A DNA stretch of 35,138 bases from Clostridiales bacterium (GCA_015055735.1 SVHP01000013.1:1-35138), one strand, 5' to 3'. Positions 22,312 to 30,722 are shown, counted from the first letter of the stretch. A program made the numbers and translations. The notes: generated by a model not told the origin, from the sequence alone.

Positions 22312-24252
22312 ATGAAAATTGCTAAATCCTATAAAATTATTATTTTAGTTACGGCGTTTATTTTATCAATCGCAGCAGCGTTTGGTTCTATGAATGCTAA
22401 ATCTACTTATGCGGATACGGTTTCTGCTGATAAGTATTTTTCAGTTTCAGGTTCAGCTCAAGCAAAGATCAATGATGAAGGTCTTGTTTTAACTGGTATT
22501 AAGGCTGGCGATACTCTTTCATTTAATGAAAAATTCAAGGGTTTAATCTTAAACAACTTGTCTTTTGAACTTACGTTACCAGAAAATCTTAACACGATAA
22601 TCACTCTTGTTTCAGAATCTTACTACGTTAACGGTAACCCTGTTTATGAAAATGGTATACCTACTTCATATGATACGAAAGTTACTAATGAAGTTAAACT
22701 TGTTCCAGGCAGTACCGTAAAAGGCTCAATTAACGATGGCGCACAATTCAACGTTGATCTATCTAACGGTTTAGATTTCGGAGTTGACGGTAATTATTTG
22801 ACCGTTGAAGGTAAAGGCGTTCCAACCGATTCTAACGATTTGGCTCAATATAGAATTAAGAATATTGACAATAAAGCAGTTGCAAAGAACATTAAGATAA
22901 CGTTTGAAGGTACAACTTCTTCAACCAATGAAAAATTTGTATTAAAGGCTATCGATCAAAACAAAGGTCAAGAAGGCTATAAACAAAGTTTAACTGCTGA
23001 CGGTATTCAAGAAAAGGCAACCCCAAGAGTTGCTCTAAGCGATGCTTTTTACACCAAAGTTGACGCTAACGGTACTTACAAAGCATTAAAAGTTGCTATG
23101 GCTGACTATGAATCAGTAAGCTTTATCGATTATAAAGTATTGGTTGACGATACTATTTCTTCAGGTTTATGCTTAATCGATTTAGATGATGCGGACGATA
23201 ACGTTTCATTAGAAACGACCGACCAACCTAAGAAAATACACTTCAATAAGGAAGGCGCTGTTAAATTTGGCGTTGGTAAAGATGGTAAGGCATATGAAGA
23301 ATTTACCGTTGAAGTAAAACCTTATGACTATGTAGAACAAGAAAATAAAGCTAACGCTCCACAATATATCAATGACCCTATCGCAATAAAGAGTTTTGAA
23401 AATAAACTAAACGAAAGAATAGTTAAGGGCGAAGGTGAAAATCAAACTTATGTACCTTTAGGAACGACTTTAGAACTTCCTTCATTTGAAGATTTAGTAT
23501 ATGACGATTTCGTTTCGTATAGAAATTTGAAAAAGACCGTTTACTATAAGACTACGGATAAAGATACGAATACTGCTGATTTGAAAATCAAATTAGACAG
23601 TATCGGTAAATATTTATTCTTCGTTGTATTTAGCGATGGAGTAAACAGTATGGACGTTGAAGATTTTTACGTTAAAAATGATGACGGAACAATCGACTAC
23701 GAACAAGCAAATAAAGAGTTCGTTTTCAAAATGGAACTTCAAGACGATGCTGCTATTACCGTTGAAAGTGCTAAAGCACAAGGTATAGGTTATAAAGGTA
23801 TCAAATACGTAGCATCTAAATTTACCGTTGATGCAAGTGGTTGTAAAACTACTTACAAATTGTATTTCAACGAAAAAAGTGACGCAACGGTAGATGCTGA
23901 AGGTTGGGTAGAAATCGATAGAGCATCTTCAGTAAATAAAGATACTTATACAAACGACGTGTTTACTTACGATGAAATAAAAGAAATCGCTTACGACGGA
24001 AGCTTAACTTTCGTTCCTACAAGAACTGGTGCATATAAAATTGTATGTACTGCAACGAGTGAGGTTTCTACTAGAAGCGCAGAAGCAACTACACTTATTC
24101 AAGTTAAAGAACCATCAGTTGCTAAAGTTCCATCAGAATGGTTGAAGAACAACACGTGGTCAGTTGTATTCCTTTCAGTAGGTACGCTTTGCTTAATAGG
24201 TATTATAGTTCTACTTTGCATCAAACCAAAGGAAGAAACCGATAACGACTAA
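22312..24252 (+). CDS. Secreted, membrane-anchored surface protein of unknown function
   Basis: A 646-residue protein. The N-terminus has lysines, a hydrophobic core (about 9-25) and a small-residue region ending around STYADTVSA, a signal peptide with likely cleavage near residues 35-40. A single C-terminal membrane helix (about 616-637) is followed by KPKEETDND, so nearly the whole protein is outside. There is no LPXTG motif. The large outer part is rich in Asp, Glu, Lys, Thr and beta-strand-like stretches with few cysteines, and segments such as IGKYLFFVVFSDG and TGAYKIVCTATSEVSTRSAEATTLIQVKEP look like ends of Ig-like domains. I recognise no named family. It has its own strong promoter and a perfect-stem terminator, so it is monocistronic and probably abundant. 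Confidence 0.85.
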   Translation: MKIAKSYKIIILVTAFILSIAAAFGSMNAKSTYADTVSADKYFSVSGSAQAKINDEGLVLTGIKAGDTLSFNEKFKGLILNNLSFELTLPENLNTIITLVSESYYVNGNPVYENGIPTSYDTKVTNEVKLVPGSTVKGSINDGAQFNVDLSNGLDFGVDGNYLTVEGKGVPTDSNDLAQYRIKNIDNKAVAKNIKITFEGTTSSTNEKFVLKAIDQNKGQEGYKQSLTADGIQEKATPRVALSDAFYTKVDANGTYKALKVAMADYESVSFIDYKVLVDDTISSGLCLIDLDDADDNVSLETTDQPKKIHFNKEGAVKFGVGKDGKAYEEFTVEVKPYDYVEQENKANAPQYINDPIAIKSFENKLNERIVKGEGENQTYVPLGTTLELPSFEDLVYDDFVSYRNLKKTVYYKTTDKDTNTADLKIKLDSIGKYLFFVVFSDGVNSMDVEDFYVKNDDGTIDYEQANKEFVFKMELQDDAAITVESAKAQGIGYKGIKYVASKFTVDASGCKTTYKLYFNEKSDATVDAEGWVEIDRASSVNKDTYTNDVFTYDEIKEIAYDGSLTFVPTRTGAYKIVCTATSEVSTRSAEATTLIQVKEPSVAKVPSEWLKNNTWSVVFLSVGTLCLIGIIVLLCIKPKEETDND

Positions 24253-24268
24253 TAAAAAAAGTTAGTTT

Positions 24269-24304
24269 GCGGGACTTCGGAATATTCCGAAGTCCCGCTT
24301 TTAT
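24269..24304 (+). terminator. Terminator of the surface protein gene
   Basis: A perfect 30-base palindrome with 15-base arms (24269-24283 and 24284-24298, core GCGGGACTTCGG) followed by TTTTAT. One of the strongest hairpins in the window. Confidence 0.9.
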
Positions 24305-24308
24305 CATT

Positions 24309-24492
24309 AGGCTGTGTCGCATCAATTGGTTGATTTTTTAACGGAAAAAGTCTAAGAAATACTTCGTTTTTTGTTCGGTTAAATACTTTTCAAGTATTCG
24401 CCCTTACAATAAAACTTGTCTTTCTTGTATTTTTCTCGTTAAATCAATAAAATAAATTTTATCTAAATCAACCACTTTCTTTGACAAAGCCT
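24309..24492. mobile_element. MITE-like element, 184 bases, with imperfect terminal inverted repeats and 6-base target duplication
   Basis: The left end AGGCTGTGTC...GGTTGATTT (24309-24336) and the reverse complement of the right end, AGGCTTTGTC...GGTTGATTT (24492-24465), match at 22 of 28 positions. Directly outside both ends is the same hexamer ATCATT (24303-24308 and 24493-24498), as expected of a target-site duplication. The interior codes for no protein and contains a small hairpin, AATACTT-TTC-AAGTATT (24382-24398). It fills the gap between the surface protein terminator and the next gene. The transposase family that would move it cannot be named from the ends alone. It accounts for most of the gene-free stretch 24253-24555. 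Confidence 0.65.
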
Positions 24493-24510
24493 ATCATTAA
24501 AAACTATTAA
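24481..24510 (+). promoter_or_regulatory. Possible promoter formed by the MITE right end
   Basis: TTGACA (24481-24486) lies inside the right terminal repeat and points outward. TATTAA follows at 24505-24510 with an 18-base spacer. It would drive the pseudouridine synthase gene at 24556, for which I see no better promoter. Confidence 0.45.
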
Positions 24511-24555
24511 ATATCTATACTTACCATTATATATATTGTTATTGTTTTATAAAAA

Positions 24556-25368
24556 ATGAAAAGTTTTATTACGCAAAAAAACGGCAAATTAAGTAAACTT
24601 TGCCTTTATTATATTGAAGACCTTTCTTTTTCAACCTTTATGAAAGCCCTTAGAAAAAAGGACGTTAAGGTAAATGGGAAAAGGACTTCGCAAGATATAG
24701 CTATATCCGTTGGGGATAAGGTTGAAGTATATTACGTTGAAAACTTGCAAGAAAAGTATACTCAAATATTTCTTGACAATAACGTTTTGGTCGTTTATAA
24801 AAAAAGAGGTTACACTTCGGAAAATCTTTTTGATAGTATAAAAAACGCCTATCCAAACGCTCGTTTTATTCATAGACTAGATAGAAACACTGACGGAATT
24901 ATGATTTTTGCGCTTAACGAAAGTGCCGAAGAAGAATTATTATTAGGGTTTAAGAACCGAACTTTTGATAAAAAATATACTGCTTTTGTAGTTGGTAAAA
25001 TGCCTAAAAAACAGGATGTTTTGACTGCATATTTAGTTAAGGATAAAGATCAGTCAGAAGTCAAGATTTATCCTACCAAAGTAAGAGAAAGCGTAATGAT
25101 AAAAACGGGATATGAGGTTATCGAAGAATATAAGGAAACTTCTAAGGTTTTAGTCACTTTATATACTGGAAAAACGCACCAAATTAGAGCGCATTTAGCC
25201 TTTATCGGAAACCCGATAATAGGCGACGGAAAATACGGCGATTTTGACGTTAATAATAGGCTAAATATAAAATCGCAAAGGCTTACAGCATCTCAGTTAA
25301 CTTTACACTTTGATAAAGACAGTTGTCTTTATTATTTGAACGATAAAACTTTTACCTATAAAGGATAA
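24556..25368 (+). CDS. RluA-family pseudouridine synthase with N-terminal S4 domain
   Basis: A 270-residue rRNA or tRNA modification enzyme. An S4 RNA-binding domain occupies about residues 12-62 (FMKALRKKDVKVNGKRTSQDIAISVGDKVEVYY). The catalytic motif is RFIHRLDRNTDGIMIFA with D109 as the nucleophile. TGKTHQIRAHLAFIGNPIIGDGKYG is the conserved C-terminal motif of the family. No Shine-Dalgarno box is seen before the ATG, which follows an AT-rich stretch just downstream of the MITE-like element. rqcH starts two bases after its stop codon, so the two are almost certainly co-transcribed. The exact target uridine is not deducible. Confidence 0.9.
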   Translation: MKSFITQKNGKLSKLCLYYIEDLSFSTFMKALRKKDVKVNGKRTSQDIAISVGDKVEVYYVENLQEKYTQIFLDNNVLVVYKKRGYTSENLFDSIKNAYPNARFIHRLDRNTDGIMIFALNESAEEELLLGFKNRTFDKKYTAFVVGKMPKKQDVLTAYLVKDKDQSEVKIYPTKVRESVMIKTGYEVIEEYKETSKVLVTLYTGKTHQIRAHLAFIGNPIIGDGKYGDFDVNNRLNIKSQRLTASQLTLHFDKDSCLYYLNDKTFTYKG

Positions 25369-25370
25369 TT

Positions 25371-27071
25371 ATGCCACAAGACGCTTACACTCTTCGCTAT
25401 TTATGTGAAGAATTAAACTCAATATTTTCAGGTGGAAAGATAAACCGTATAACCCAACCGTCTTTTGACGAGTTGGTGCTTACCGTTTACACGGGAAAAG
25501 GTACGGAAAAACTACTGTTAAACGTCAATCCGTCATCACCAAGAATAGGTATAATCAGCAGGGAAAAAGACAGTCCGTTGACAGCACCTAATTTTTGTAT
25601 GTTAATGCGAAAACACTTGCTTTCAGCCACAATTCTAAGCATGGAATTAGTAGGCTTTGACAGGATTATAAAAATAGATTTAATGGCTTCGGGCGAATTT
25701 TTCGACGCTGTAAAAAAGACGGTATATATCGAATTGATGGGTAGATATAGTAATATAATTTTAACCGAAAACGGCAAGGTTTTGGGTGGTAATCGTGGTA
25801 TAAATATGTTTGACGATGGGGTTAGACCACTTATAGTTGGAAAGGACTACGTGTTCCCACCCGTGGGGCAAAAAAGGTTGCCACAAGATACAAACCTAAT
25901 AGAAATTTTTAACGGCTGTACAAATGAACAATTATCCCAAACGATAGTGCAAAACGTTCAGGGGATAGCGCAGAGTACGGCAACCGAAATCGCTAGTAAA
26001 TATTTTGCAAAATCGGGAGAGGGAGAAAGTGACGGAAAGGCATTTTTTCAGTACTTAAACGAGTATTTATATAGCAAACAATATTCACCTTGTGTAATAA
26101 GTGAAAACGGACAAATTAAGGACGTTTGCGTTTATCCTTACGAGTGCGTTAGCGGGCAAGTATTACCGTTTGATAAACTTTATAAGGCAGAAGAATATTA
26201 TTTTGAAAATAAGGAAAAATATAAAAATTACGTCAATAAAAAAGAGCGTCTAAATTCCATAGTAAATACCCTTCTTAAAAAGGTTAAGAAGAAACTTACG
26301 GCAATAAAGGCTAAGGAAAAAGACGCTGATAGTTGCGAGGAAAATAGGATAAAAGGCGAACTTATTTTATCTAATATTTACAAGATAAAACAAGGTGATA
26401 AAGAGTGCGTCGTCGACAATTACTACGATGGTGGGCAAATGAAAATTACCCTTAACGAATATTTGTCGCCTTCTAAAAACGCTGAAAATTATTATAAAAA
26501 ATACAATAAGCAAAAGCGAACGCTAGTTGCTTTAAAACCACAGCGTGAGCAAGCTGAAAGCGAGCAAAATTATTTATTGAGCGTGCTTGACGAAATATCT
26601 TTATCCGAAGATATAAAAGAATTGCAATTCATAGAAAAAGATTTGATAAATGCAGGCGTTATCGCCGAGAATAAAAAGGTAAATCCTAAAAAAGAACAAG
26701 AGAGTTTGTATAGAAATTATAAGTTTGAAAACTTTGTCGTAAGGGTGGGTAGAAACAATATCGAGAACGATAAACTTACCTTTACAGCAAAGCCAAACGA
26801 TATTTGGCTACATGCAAAAGAATATCATTCTTCTCACGCCATAATACAAACGAACGGTCAAAAAGTGCCGGAATCTGTAATAGTGTTTGGCGCAGAGATT
26901 TGCGCTTATTATTCTAAGGGTAGGGACGGTGGAAAGACTGAAATCGTTTATACCGAAAAGAAAAACGTTAAAAAGCCTAGTAAGGCTAAAGCTGGATTTG
27001 TTATTTATGAAAATTTTAAATCCATAATGGTAAAACCGAATAAGCACCAACAAGAATTAATTGAAAAATAA
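25371..27071 (+). CDS. rqcH: RqcH, NFACT-family ribosome quality-control protein
   Basis: Bacterial Rqc2 homologue (also annotated as fibronectin-binding protein FbpA). It binds peptidyl-tRNA on split 50S subunits and adds a C-terminal alanine tail that marks the product for degradation. The 566 residues show NFACT-N (1 to ~200) with the functional DR pair at D97-R98 (GFDRII), a helical coiled-coil middle (about 275-430, lysine/glutamate rich), and the C-terminal NFACT-R domain (about 450-560: NFVVRVGRNN, NDIWLHAKEYHSSHAII, ...KPSKAKAGFV). AAAGGA lies before the ATG, overlapping the end of the upstream pseudouridine synthase gene. It gives the cell a rescue pathway parallel to tmRNA/SmpB, which lies 11 kb upstream. 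Confidence 0.95.
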   Translation: MPQDAYTLRYLCEELNSIFSGGKINRITQPSFDELVLTVYTGKGTEKLLLNVNPSSPRIGIISREKDSPLTAPNFCMLMRKHLLSATILSMELVGFDRIIKIDLMASGEFFDAVKKTVYIELMGRYSNIILTENGKVLGGNRGINMFDDGVRPLIVGKDYVFPPVGQKRLPQDTNLIEIFNGCTNEQLSQTIVQNVQGIAQSTATEIASKYFAKSGEGESDGKAFFQYLNEYLYSKQYSPCVISENGQIKDVCVYPYECVSGQVLPFDKLYKAEEYYFENKEKYKNYVNKKERLNSIVNTLLKKVKKKLTAIKAKEKDADSCEENRIKGELILSNIYKIKQGDKECVVDNYYDGGQMKITLNEYLSPSKNAENYYKKYNKQKRTLVALKPQREQAESEQNYLLSVLDEISLSEDIKELQFIEKDLINAGVIAENKKVNPKKEQESLYRNYKFENFVVRVGRNNIENDKLTFTAKPNDIWLHAKEYHSSHAIIQTNGQKVPESVIVFGAEICAYYSKGRDGGKTEIVYTEKKNVKKPSKAKAGFVIYENFKSIMVKPNKHQQELIEK

Positions 27072-27164
27072 AATTATTTGGCGAATTTACAAGTCCAAAA
27101 AGCAAAAATAAGGCATATAATTAAGTTATTAAGTTTAAAAACCCTATTTATGCGTTAAAAAACC

Positions 27165-27193
27165 TTGCGTTTTATTTTTCATTGTGATAAAAT
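27165..27193 (+). promoter_or_regulatory. Promoter for tig
   Basis: TTGCGT at 27165-27170, a 17-base spacer with an extended -10 (TGA directly before), TAAAAT at 27188-27193. TAGGAG precedes the tig ATG. Confidence 0.7.
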
Positions 27194-27224
27194 ACTTTAG
27201 TAATTTAATGGTTAGGAGATTGTT

Positions 27225-28511
27225 ATGAAATATACAGTTGAAAAAGGTAAGAAAAGTACAGTAAAGATTACTATCGATTTAACGGCTACTGAATGGCAGT
27301 CAGCTATTAGCGAAGCGTATGAAAAAACTAAGGGCAAATATAGCATGCCTGGTTTTAGAAAGGGTAAAGTTCCTAAAAAAGTTTTAGAAACGGCATACGG
27401 CGAAGGCGTTTTCTATGAAGAAGCAATAAATACTGCTTTCCCAAAATACTATACCGAAATTTTAGATAAAGAAAAATCTATTGATGCAGTTGCAGCACCT
27501 GATCTTGATATTAAAAAGATCGGTAGCGACGGTATAACAATGATAGCAGTAGTTGTAGTTAAGCCTGAAGTTGTAATCGGCACGTACAAAGGTATAAACT
27601 TCAAAAAGAATGTGTATAATGTTAAAGATGAAGAAATCGAAGATGAAATTAAACGTTTACAAGAACGCAATTCTCGTTTGGTTGACGTAACCGATAGAGC
27701 AGTAGAAAACGGCGACAACGTTATCATCGATTATTCAGGTAGTGTTGACGGAGTTAAGTTTGACGGCGGTACGGCTGAAAAACAAACTTTAGTTATCGGA
27801 AGCGGTACGTTCATTCCTGGTTTTGAAGAACAACTTATCGGTATGAATATCGGTGAAGAAAGAGATATCAACGTTAAATTCCCAGAAGAATATCACGCTG
27901 AAAACTTAAAGGGTAAGGACGCTGTTTTTGCTATTAAACTTCACGAAATTAAAAAGAAAGAACTTCCTGAAATTAACGATGAATTTATAAAAGAAGCAAT
28001 CGGTAGCGAAAGCGTTGAAGCATACAAGAAAGAAACTAGAGAAAGACTTGAAAAGCAAAACGCTGATAGAGCAGAAAGAGAAGTTGAAGATGAAATCATT
28101 AAGAAAGTGACCGAAACTAGCGACGTTGAAATTCCAGACGCTATGATCGAAAATCAAATTGATAGAATGGTTCAAGAAATGGAATATCGTCTTCAATATC
28201 AAGGTCTAAAACTTGCAGACTACTTGAAATATATGGACAAGAGTATGGAAGACTTTAGAAAAGACTACGCTGAACAAGCAGCTGAATACGTAAAATCACA
28301 ACTCGTTATCGAAGCTATCATCGAAAGAGAAGAAATTAAAGCAACCGATGAAGAAGTTGAAAAGAGAGTTGAAGAAATGGCAACAGCTCAAGGCAAACCT
28401 GTTCCAGACGTTAAGAAGAATATCAATGCTCGTCAACTTGACTATATCAAGAACGACATCATTATCAAGAAGTTCTTTGATTTCTTAAAGACTTCAAATA
28501 CTATTGAATAA
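27225..28511 (+). CDS. tig: Trigger factor, ribosome-associated chaperone
   Basis: Binds near the peptide exit tunnel (protein L23, also encoded in this window) and shields nascent chains; it also has peptidyl-prolyl isomerase activity. The 428 residues show the N-terminal ribosome-binding domain with the signature GFRKGKVPKKVLE (about 44-56), an FKBP domain at about 150-240 (NGDNVIIDYSGSVDGVKFDGG, ...FIPGFEEQLIGM, ...AVFAIKLHEI), and a helical, highly charged C-terminal chaperone domain. It opens a tig-clpP-clpX operon in the order common in Clostridia. It has its own promoter. A hairpin without a T-tail separates it from clpP. Confidence 0.97.
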   Translation: MKYTVEKGKKSTVKITIDLTATEWQSAISEAYEKTKGKYSMPGFRKGKVPKKVLETAYGEGVFYEEAINTAFPKYYTEILDKEKSIDAVAAPDLDIKKIGSDGITMIAVVVVKPEVVIGTYKGINFKKNVYNVKDEEIEDEIKRLQERNSRLVDVTDRAVENGDNVIIDYSGSVDGVKFDGGTAEKQTLVIGSGTFIPGFEEQLIGMNIGEERDINVKFPEEYHAENLKGKDAVFAIKLHEIKKKELPEINDEFIKEAIGSESVEAYKKETRERLEKQNADRAEREVEDEIIKKVTETSDVEIPDAMIENQIDRMVQEMEYRLQYQGLKLADYLKYMDKSMEDFRKDYAEQAAEYVKSQLVIEAIIEREEIKATDEEVEKRVEEMATAQGKPVPDVKKNINARQLDYIKNDIIIKKFFDFLKTSNTIE

Positions 28512-28526
28512 TATAAACAAAAGAGG

Positions 28527-28554
28527 GTATCGTTCGACTATTGTCGGACGATAC
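28527..28554 (+). repeat. Hairpin in the tig-clpP gap
   Basis: A 12-base-pair stem (28527-28538 with 28543-28554, one G-U pair) and loop TATT. The following TAAAATAATAAG is not a T-tract, so it is more likely an mRNA-stability or processing element than a terminator. Confidence 0.65.
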
Positions 28555-28589
28555 TAAAATAATAAGAATATTTTTGCGGGAGTTAATAT

Positions 28590-29186
28590 ATGAATATAAA
28601 GAATACAGTTGTTCCTTACGTTGTGGAACAAACGGGCAAAGGGGAAAGAAGCTACGATATTTATTCTAGATTATTAGAAGATAGAGTTATCTTTTTGACG
28701 GGCGAAATAAACGACGCAGTTGCTGATACGGTCGTGGCTCAACTTATTTACCTTGAAGCAAAAGATCCAAACAAGGATATTTGTCTTTATATAAATAGCC
28801 CTGGTGGAAGCGTTACTGCTGGACTTGCTATATACGATACTATGAATTATATTAAATGCGACGTAAGTACTATTTGTATAGGTCTTGCTGCAAGCATGGG
28901 CGCTTTCTTGCTTTCAAGTGGCGCAAAGGGAAAGAGATATGCTCTTCCTAACAGCGAAGTTATGATTCATCAACCATTAGGTGGCGCGCAAGGACAAGCA
29001 AGCGATATTAAAATTCAGGCTGAACACATCATTAAGACAAAACACCGCTTAAACAGTATTCTTGCTTATAATAGCAGAAAACCTATTGAACAAGTAGAGA
29101 AAGATACCGATAGGGACAATTATCTATCGGCTGAAGAAGCAAAAGAATACGGACTTATTGACGAAATTTTGGTCAAACGTGCGTAG
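28590..29186 (+). CDS. clpP: ATP-dependent Clp protease proteolytic subunit
   Basis: Serine peptidase that forms the double heptameric chamber of ClpXP. The 198 residues are standard. The catalytic triad is visible with family spacing: S102 in [10 protein letters not shown]127 in [12 protein letters not shown] and D176 in [13 protein letters not shown]. The short N-terminus ([23 protein letters not shown]) allows a brief propeptide. GGGAG precedes the ATG. Substrates in the cell will include proteins tagged by the tmRNA and by RqcH encoded in this same window. It lies between tig and clpX. Confidence 0.98.
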   Translation: MNIKNTVVPYVVEQTGKGERSYDIYSRLLEDRVIFLTGEINDAVADTVVAQLIYLEAKDPNKDICLYINSPGGSVTAGLAIYDTMNYIKCDVSTICIGLAASMGAFLLSSGAKGKRYALPNSEVMIHQPLGGAQGQASDIKIQAEHIIKTKHRLNSILAYNSRKPIEQVEKDTDRDNYLSAEEAKEYGLIDEILVKRA

Positions 29187-29199
29187 TTAACGGAGATAT

Positions 29200-30426
29200 A
29201 TGAAAGAAAACGAACATTTGCATTGCTCTTTTTGTGGCAAACCAGAAGAATTGACAAAGCGCTTGATTGCAGGTCCTAACGGCGTTTATATTTGTGACGA
29301 ATGTGTTGAAATTTGTCGTGACGTCATTAAGGAACAAGCTGAAAATAAAGAAAGCGCTGAAGCAATAAATTTATTAAAGCCTTCGCAAATAAAGGAAAAA
29401 CTCGACGAGTACATCGTCGGGCAAGACCAAGCTAAGAGAGTTTTATCGGTTGCCGTTTATAATCATTATAAGAGAATTGCGTCAAAACCTGACAAAGACG
29501 GTTTAGAAATAGACAAAAGTAATATTTTAGTTTTAGGGCCAACGGGTAGTGGTAAGACCTTGCTTGCAAGAACGTTAGCAAAGATTTTAGACGTTCCGTT
29601 TGCCGTTGCCGACGCTACTACTTTAACCGAAGCTGGATACGTTGGCGAAGACGTAGAAAATATTTTGCTTAAACTTATCCAAAGCGCTGATTTTGATATT
29701 GAAAAGGCGCAAAAGGGGATAGTTTACATTGATGAAATCGATAAGATTGCTAGAAAAGGCGAAAACGTTTCTATTACTCGTGATGTTTCTGGGGAAGGCG
29801 TGCAACAAGCCCTTCTTAAGATTATAGAAGGAACGGTCGCTTCAGTTCCACCACAAGGTGGTAGAAAACACCCACAACAAGAATGTATTAGAATAGACAC
29901 GACTAATATTTTATTTATTTGTGGTGGTGCTTTCGTTGGACTTGAAGATATCATCAGTAAGAGAAAGGGTTCGACTTCTTTAGGTTTTATCGGCAACGTT
30001 GAACAACCAAAAGACAAGACTGCCGATATTATTCGTGAAGTTCAACCACAAGACTTGATTAAATTCGGTTTAATACCTGAATTCGTTGGAAGAGTTCCTA
30101 TCACGGTAGGACTTAATCCACTCGATGAAAAAGCCTTGGTAAATATTTTAACTCAACCTAAAAACGCATTGGTTAAACAATATAAACGTTTGATAGGGCT
30201 GGACAAAGTTGAACTAGAAATAACCGACGGCGCAATAAGCGCAGTTGCTAAAAAGGCAATAGAGTTAAAGACGGGAGCTAGGGGGCTTAGAACTATTTTG
30301 GAAAATCTTATGATTGATACCATGTACGACTTGCCTTCGCAAACGGATATCGAAAAGGTTATAGTAGATGAAAACGTGGTTGTGAACGGCGCAAAACCAA
30401 CCCTTGTAAAAAAACAAATAGCGTAA
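29200..30426 (+). CDS. clpX: ATP-dependent Clp protease ATP-binding subunit ClpX
   Basis: AAA+ unfoldase that recognises substrates, including the ssrA tag, and feeds them to ClpP. The 408 residues start with the C4 zinc-binding dimerisation domain (C9, C12, C32, C35). Walker A is GPTGSGKT (113-120), Walker B is around [13 protein letters not shown], and the pore loop is GYVGEDVEN. The ClpP-docking loop reads LGF in SLGFIGNV. The C-terminal [12 protein letters not shown] is the sensor-2 region. AACGGAG precedes the ATG, 13 bases after clpP. It is the last gene of the tig operon; the S10 operon begins 366 bases downstream with its own promoter. Confidence 0.98.
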   Translation: MKENEHLHCSFCGKPEELTKRLIAGPNGVYICDECVEICRDVIKEQAENKESAEAINLLKPSQIKEKLDEYIVGQDQAKRVLSVAVYNHYKRIASKPDKDGLEIDKSNILVLGPTGSGKTLLARTLAKILDVPFAVADATTLTEAGYVGEDVENILLKLIQSADFDIEKAQKGIVYIDEIDKIARKGENVSITRDVSGEGVQQALLKIIEGTVASVPPQGGRKHPQQECIRIDTTNILFICGGAFVGLEDIISKRKGSTSLGFIGNVEQPKDKTADIIREVQPQDLIKFGLIPEFVGRVPITVGLNPLDEKALVNILTQPKNALVKQYKRLIGLDKVELEITDGAISAVAKKAIELKTGARGLRTILENLMIDTMYDLPSQTDIEKVIVDENVVVNGAKPTLVKKQIA

Positions 30427-30437
30427 TTAACCATTTT

Positions 30438-30469
30438 AGAAGGAAAATTTTGTGATGAATTTTCCTTCT
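30438..30469 (+). terminator. Likely 3' hairpin of the tig-clpP-clpX operon
   Basis: A perfect 12-base-pair stem, AGAAGGAAAATT (30438-30449) with AATTTTCCTTCT (30458-30469), extendable by two A-T pairs. No T-run follows (AATCATTATG), so it may act as an mRNA 3' end stabiliser or a weak terminator. Confidence 0.55.
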
Positions 30470-30519
30470 AATCATTATGAAAATTTATTAAAAAAATTAA
30501 AAAAACTTTGTAAAAATGA

Positions 30520-30548
30520 TTGACAAGCCTAATTATATTTTGTATAAT
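30520..30548 (+). promoter_or_regulatory. Full-consensus promoter of the S10 operon
   Basis: TTGACA at 30520-30525, 17 bases, TATAAT at 30543-30548. An imperfect inverted repeat (AGCCTA at 30526-30531, TAGGCT at 30552-30557) flanks the spacer and -10 box. Confidence 0.85.
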
Positions 30549-30555
30549 ATATAGG

Positions 30556-30671
30556 CTGTGTAATCTGGGATGATACGGGAAGTTACTTAATTTGCCTATG
30601 CAAAAGATAATTTCCGTTGACAAGTGTGGGGGCAAGACCCCTGCGACTAACTTCAAATTTAGAATTAGCAG
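30556..30671 (+). ncRNA. Structured leader RNA of the S10 operon (three-way-junction-like)
   Basis: Three helices can be drawn by hand. The closing helix joins CTG..TAATCT (30556-30566) to AGAATTA.CAG (30661-30671). Helix 1 is ACGGGAAGTTA (30575-30585) with TAATTTCCGT (30608-30617), one bulged G, and an inner hairpin TTTGC-CTAT-GCAAA (30591-30604). Helix 2 is GTGGGGG (30626-30632) with CCCCTGC (30638-30644) and loop CAAGA. The intrinsic terminator 30674-30722 follows at once. GAAGTTA of helix 1 could alternatively pair with TAACTTC (30648-30654), and TACTTAA (30584-30590) with TTAAGTA in the terminator (30696-30702), which is a switch-like arrangement. I cannot match it to any known riboswitch or ribosomal-protein leader. 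Confidence 0.6.
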
Positions 30672-30673
30672 AG

Positions 30674-30722
30674 TCATTCGCAGCGACTTAAAAAGTTAAG
30701 TATCGGCGAATGATTTTTTATT
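30674..30722 (+). terminator. Leader terminator (attenuator) upstream of rpsJ
   Basis: Outer stem TCATTCGC/GCGAATGA (30674-30681 with 30706-30713), inner stem ACTTAA/TTAAGT with loop AAAG, then TTTTTTATT. It lies 70 bases before rpsJ and after the promoter, so it would control entry into the whole operon. Confidence 0.85.

Noticed and set aside
24337-24488. Minus-strand frames inside the MITE-like element giving short protein-like stretches (ending ...LTRKIQERQVLL, then a stop, then a further stretch)
   Set aside because: Broken by stops, no start codon or ribosome binding site. Not enough to call a pseudogene, though it could be a decayed fragment of a parent element.
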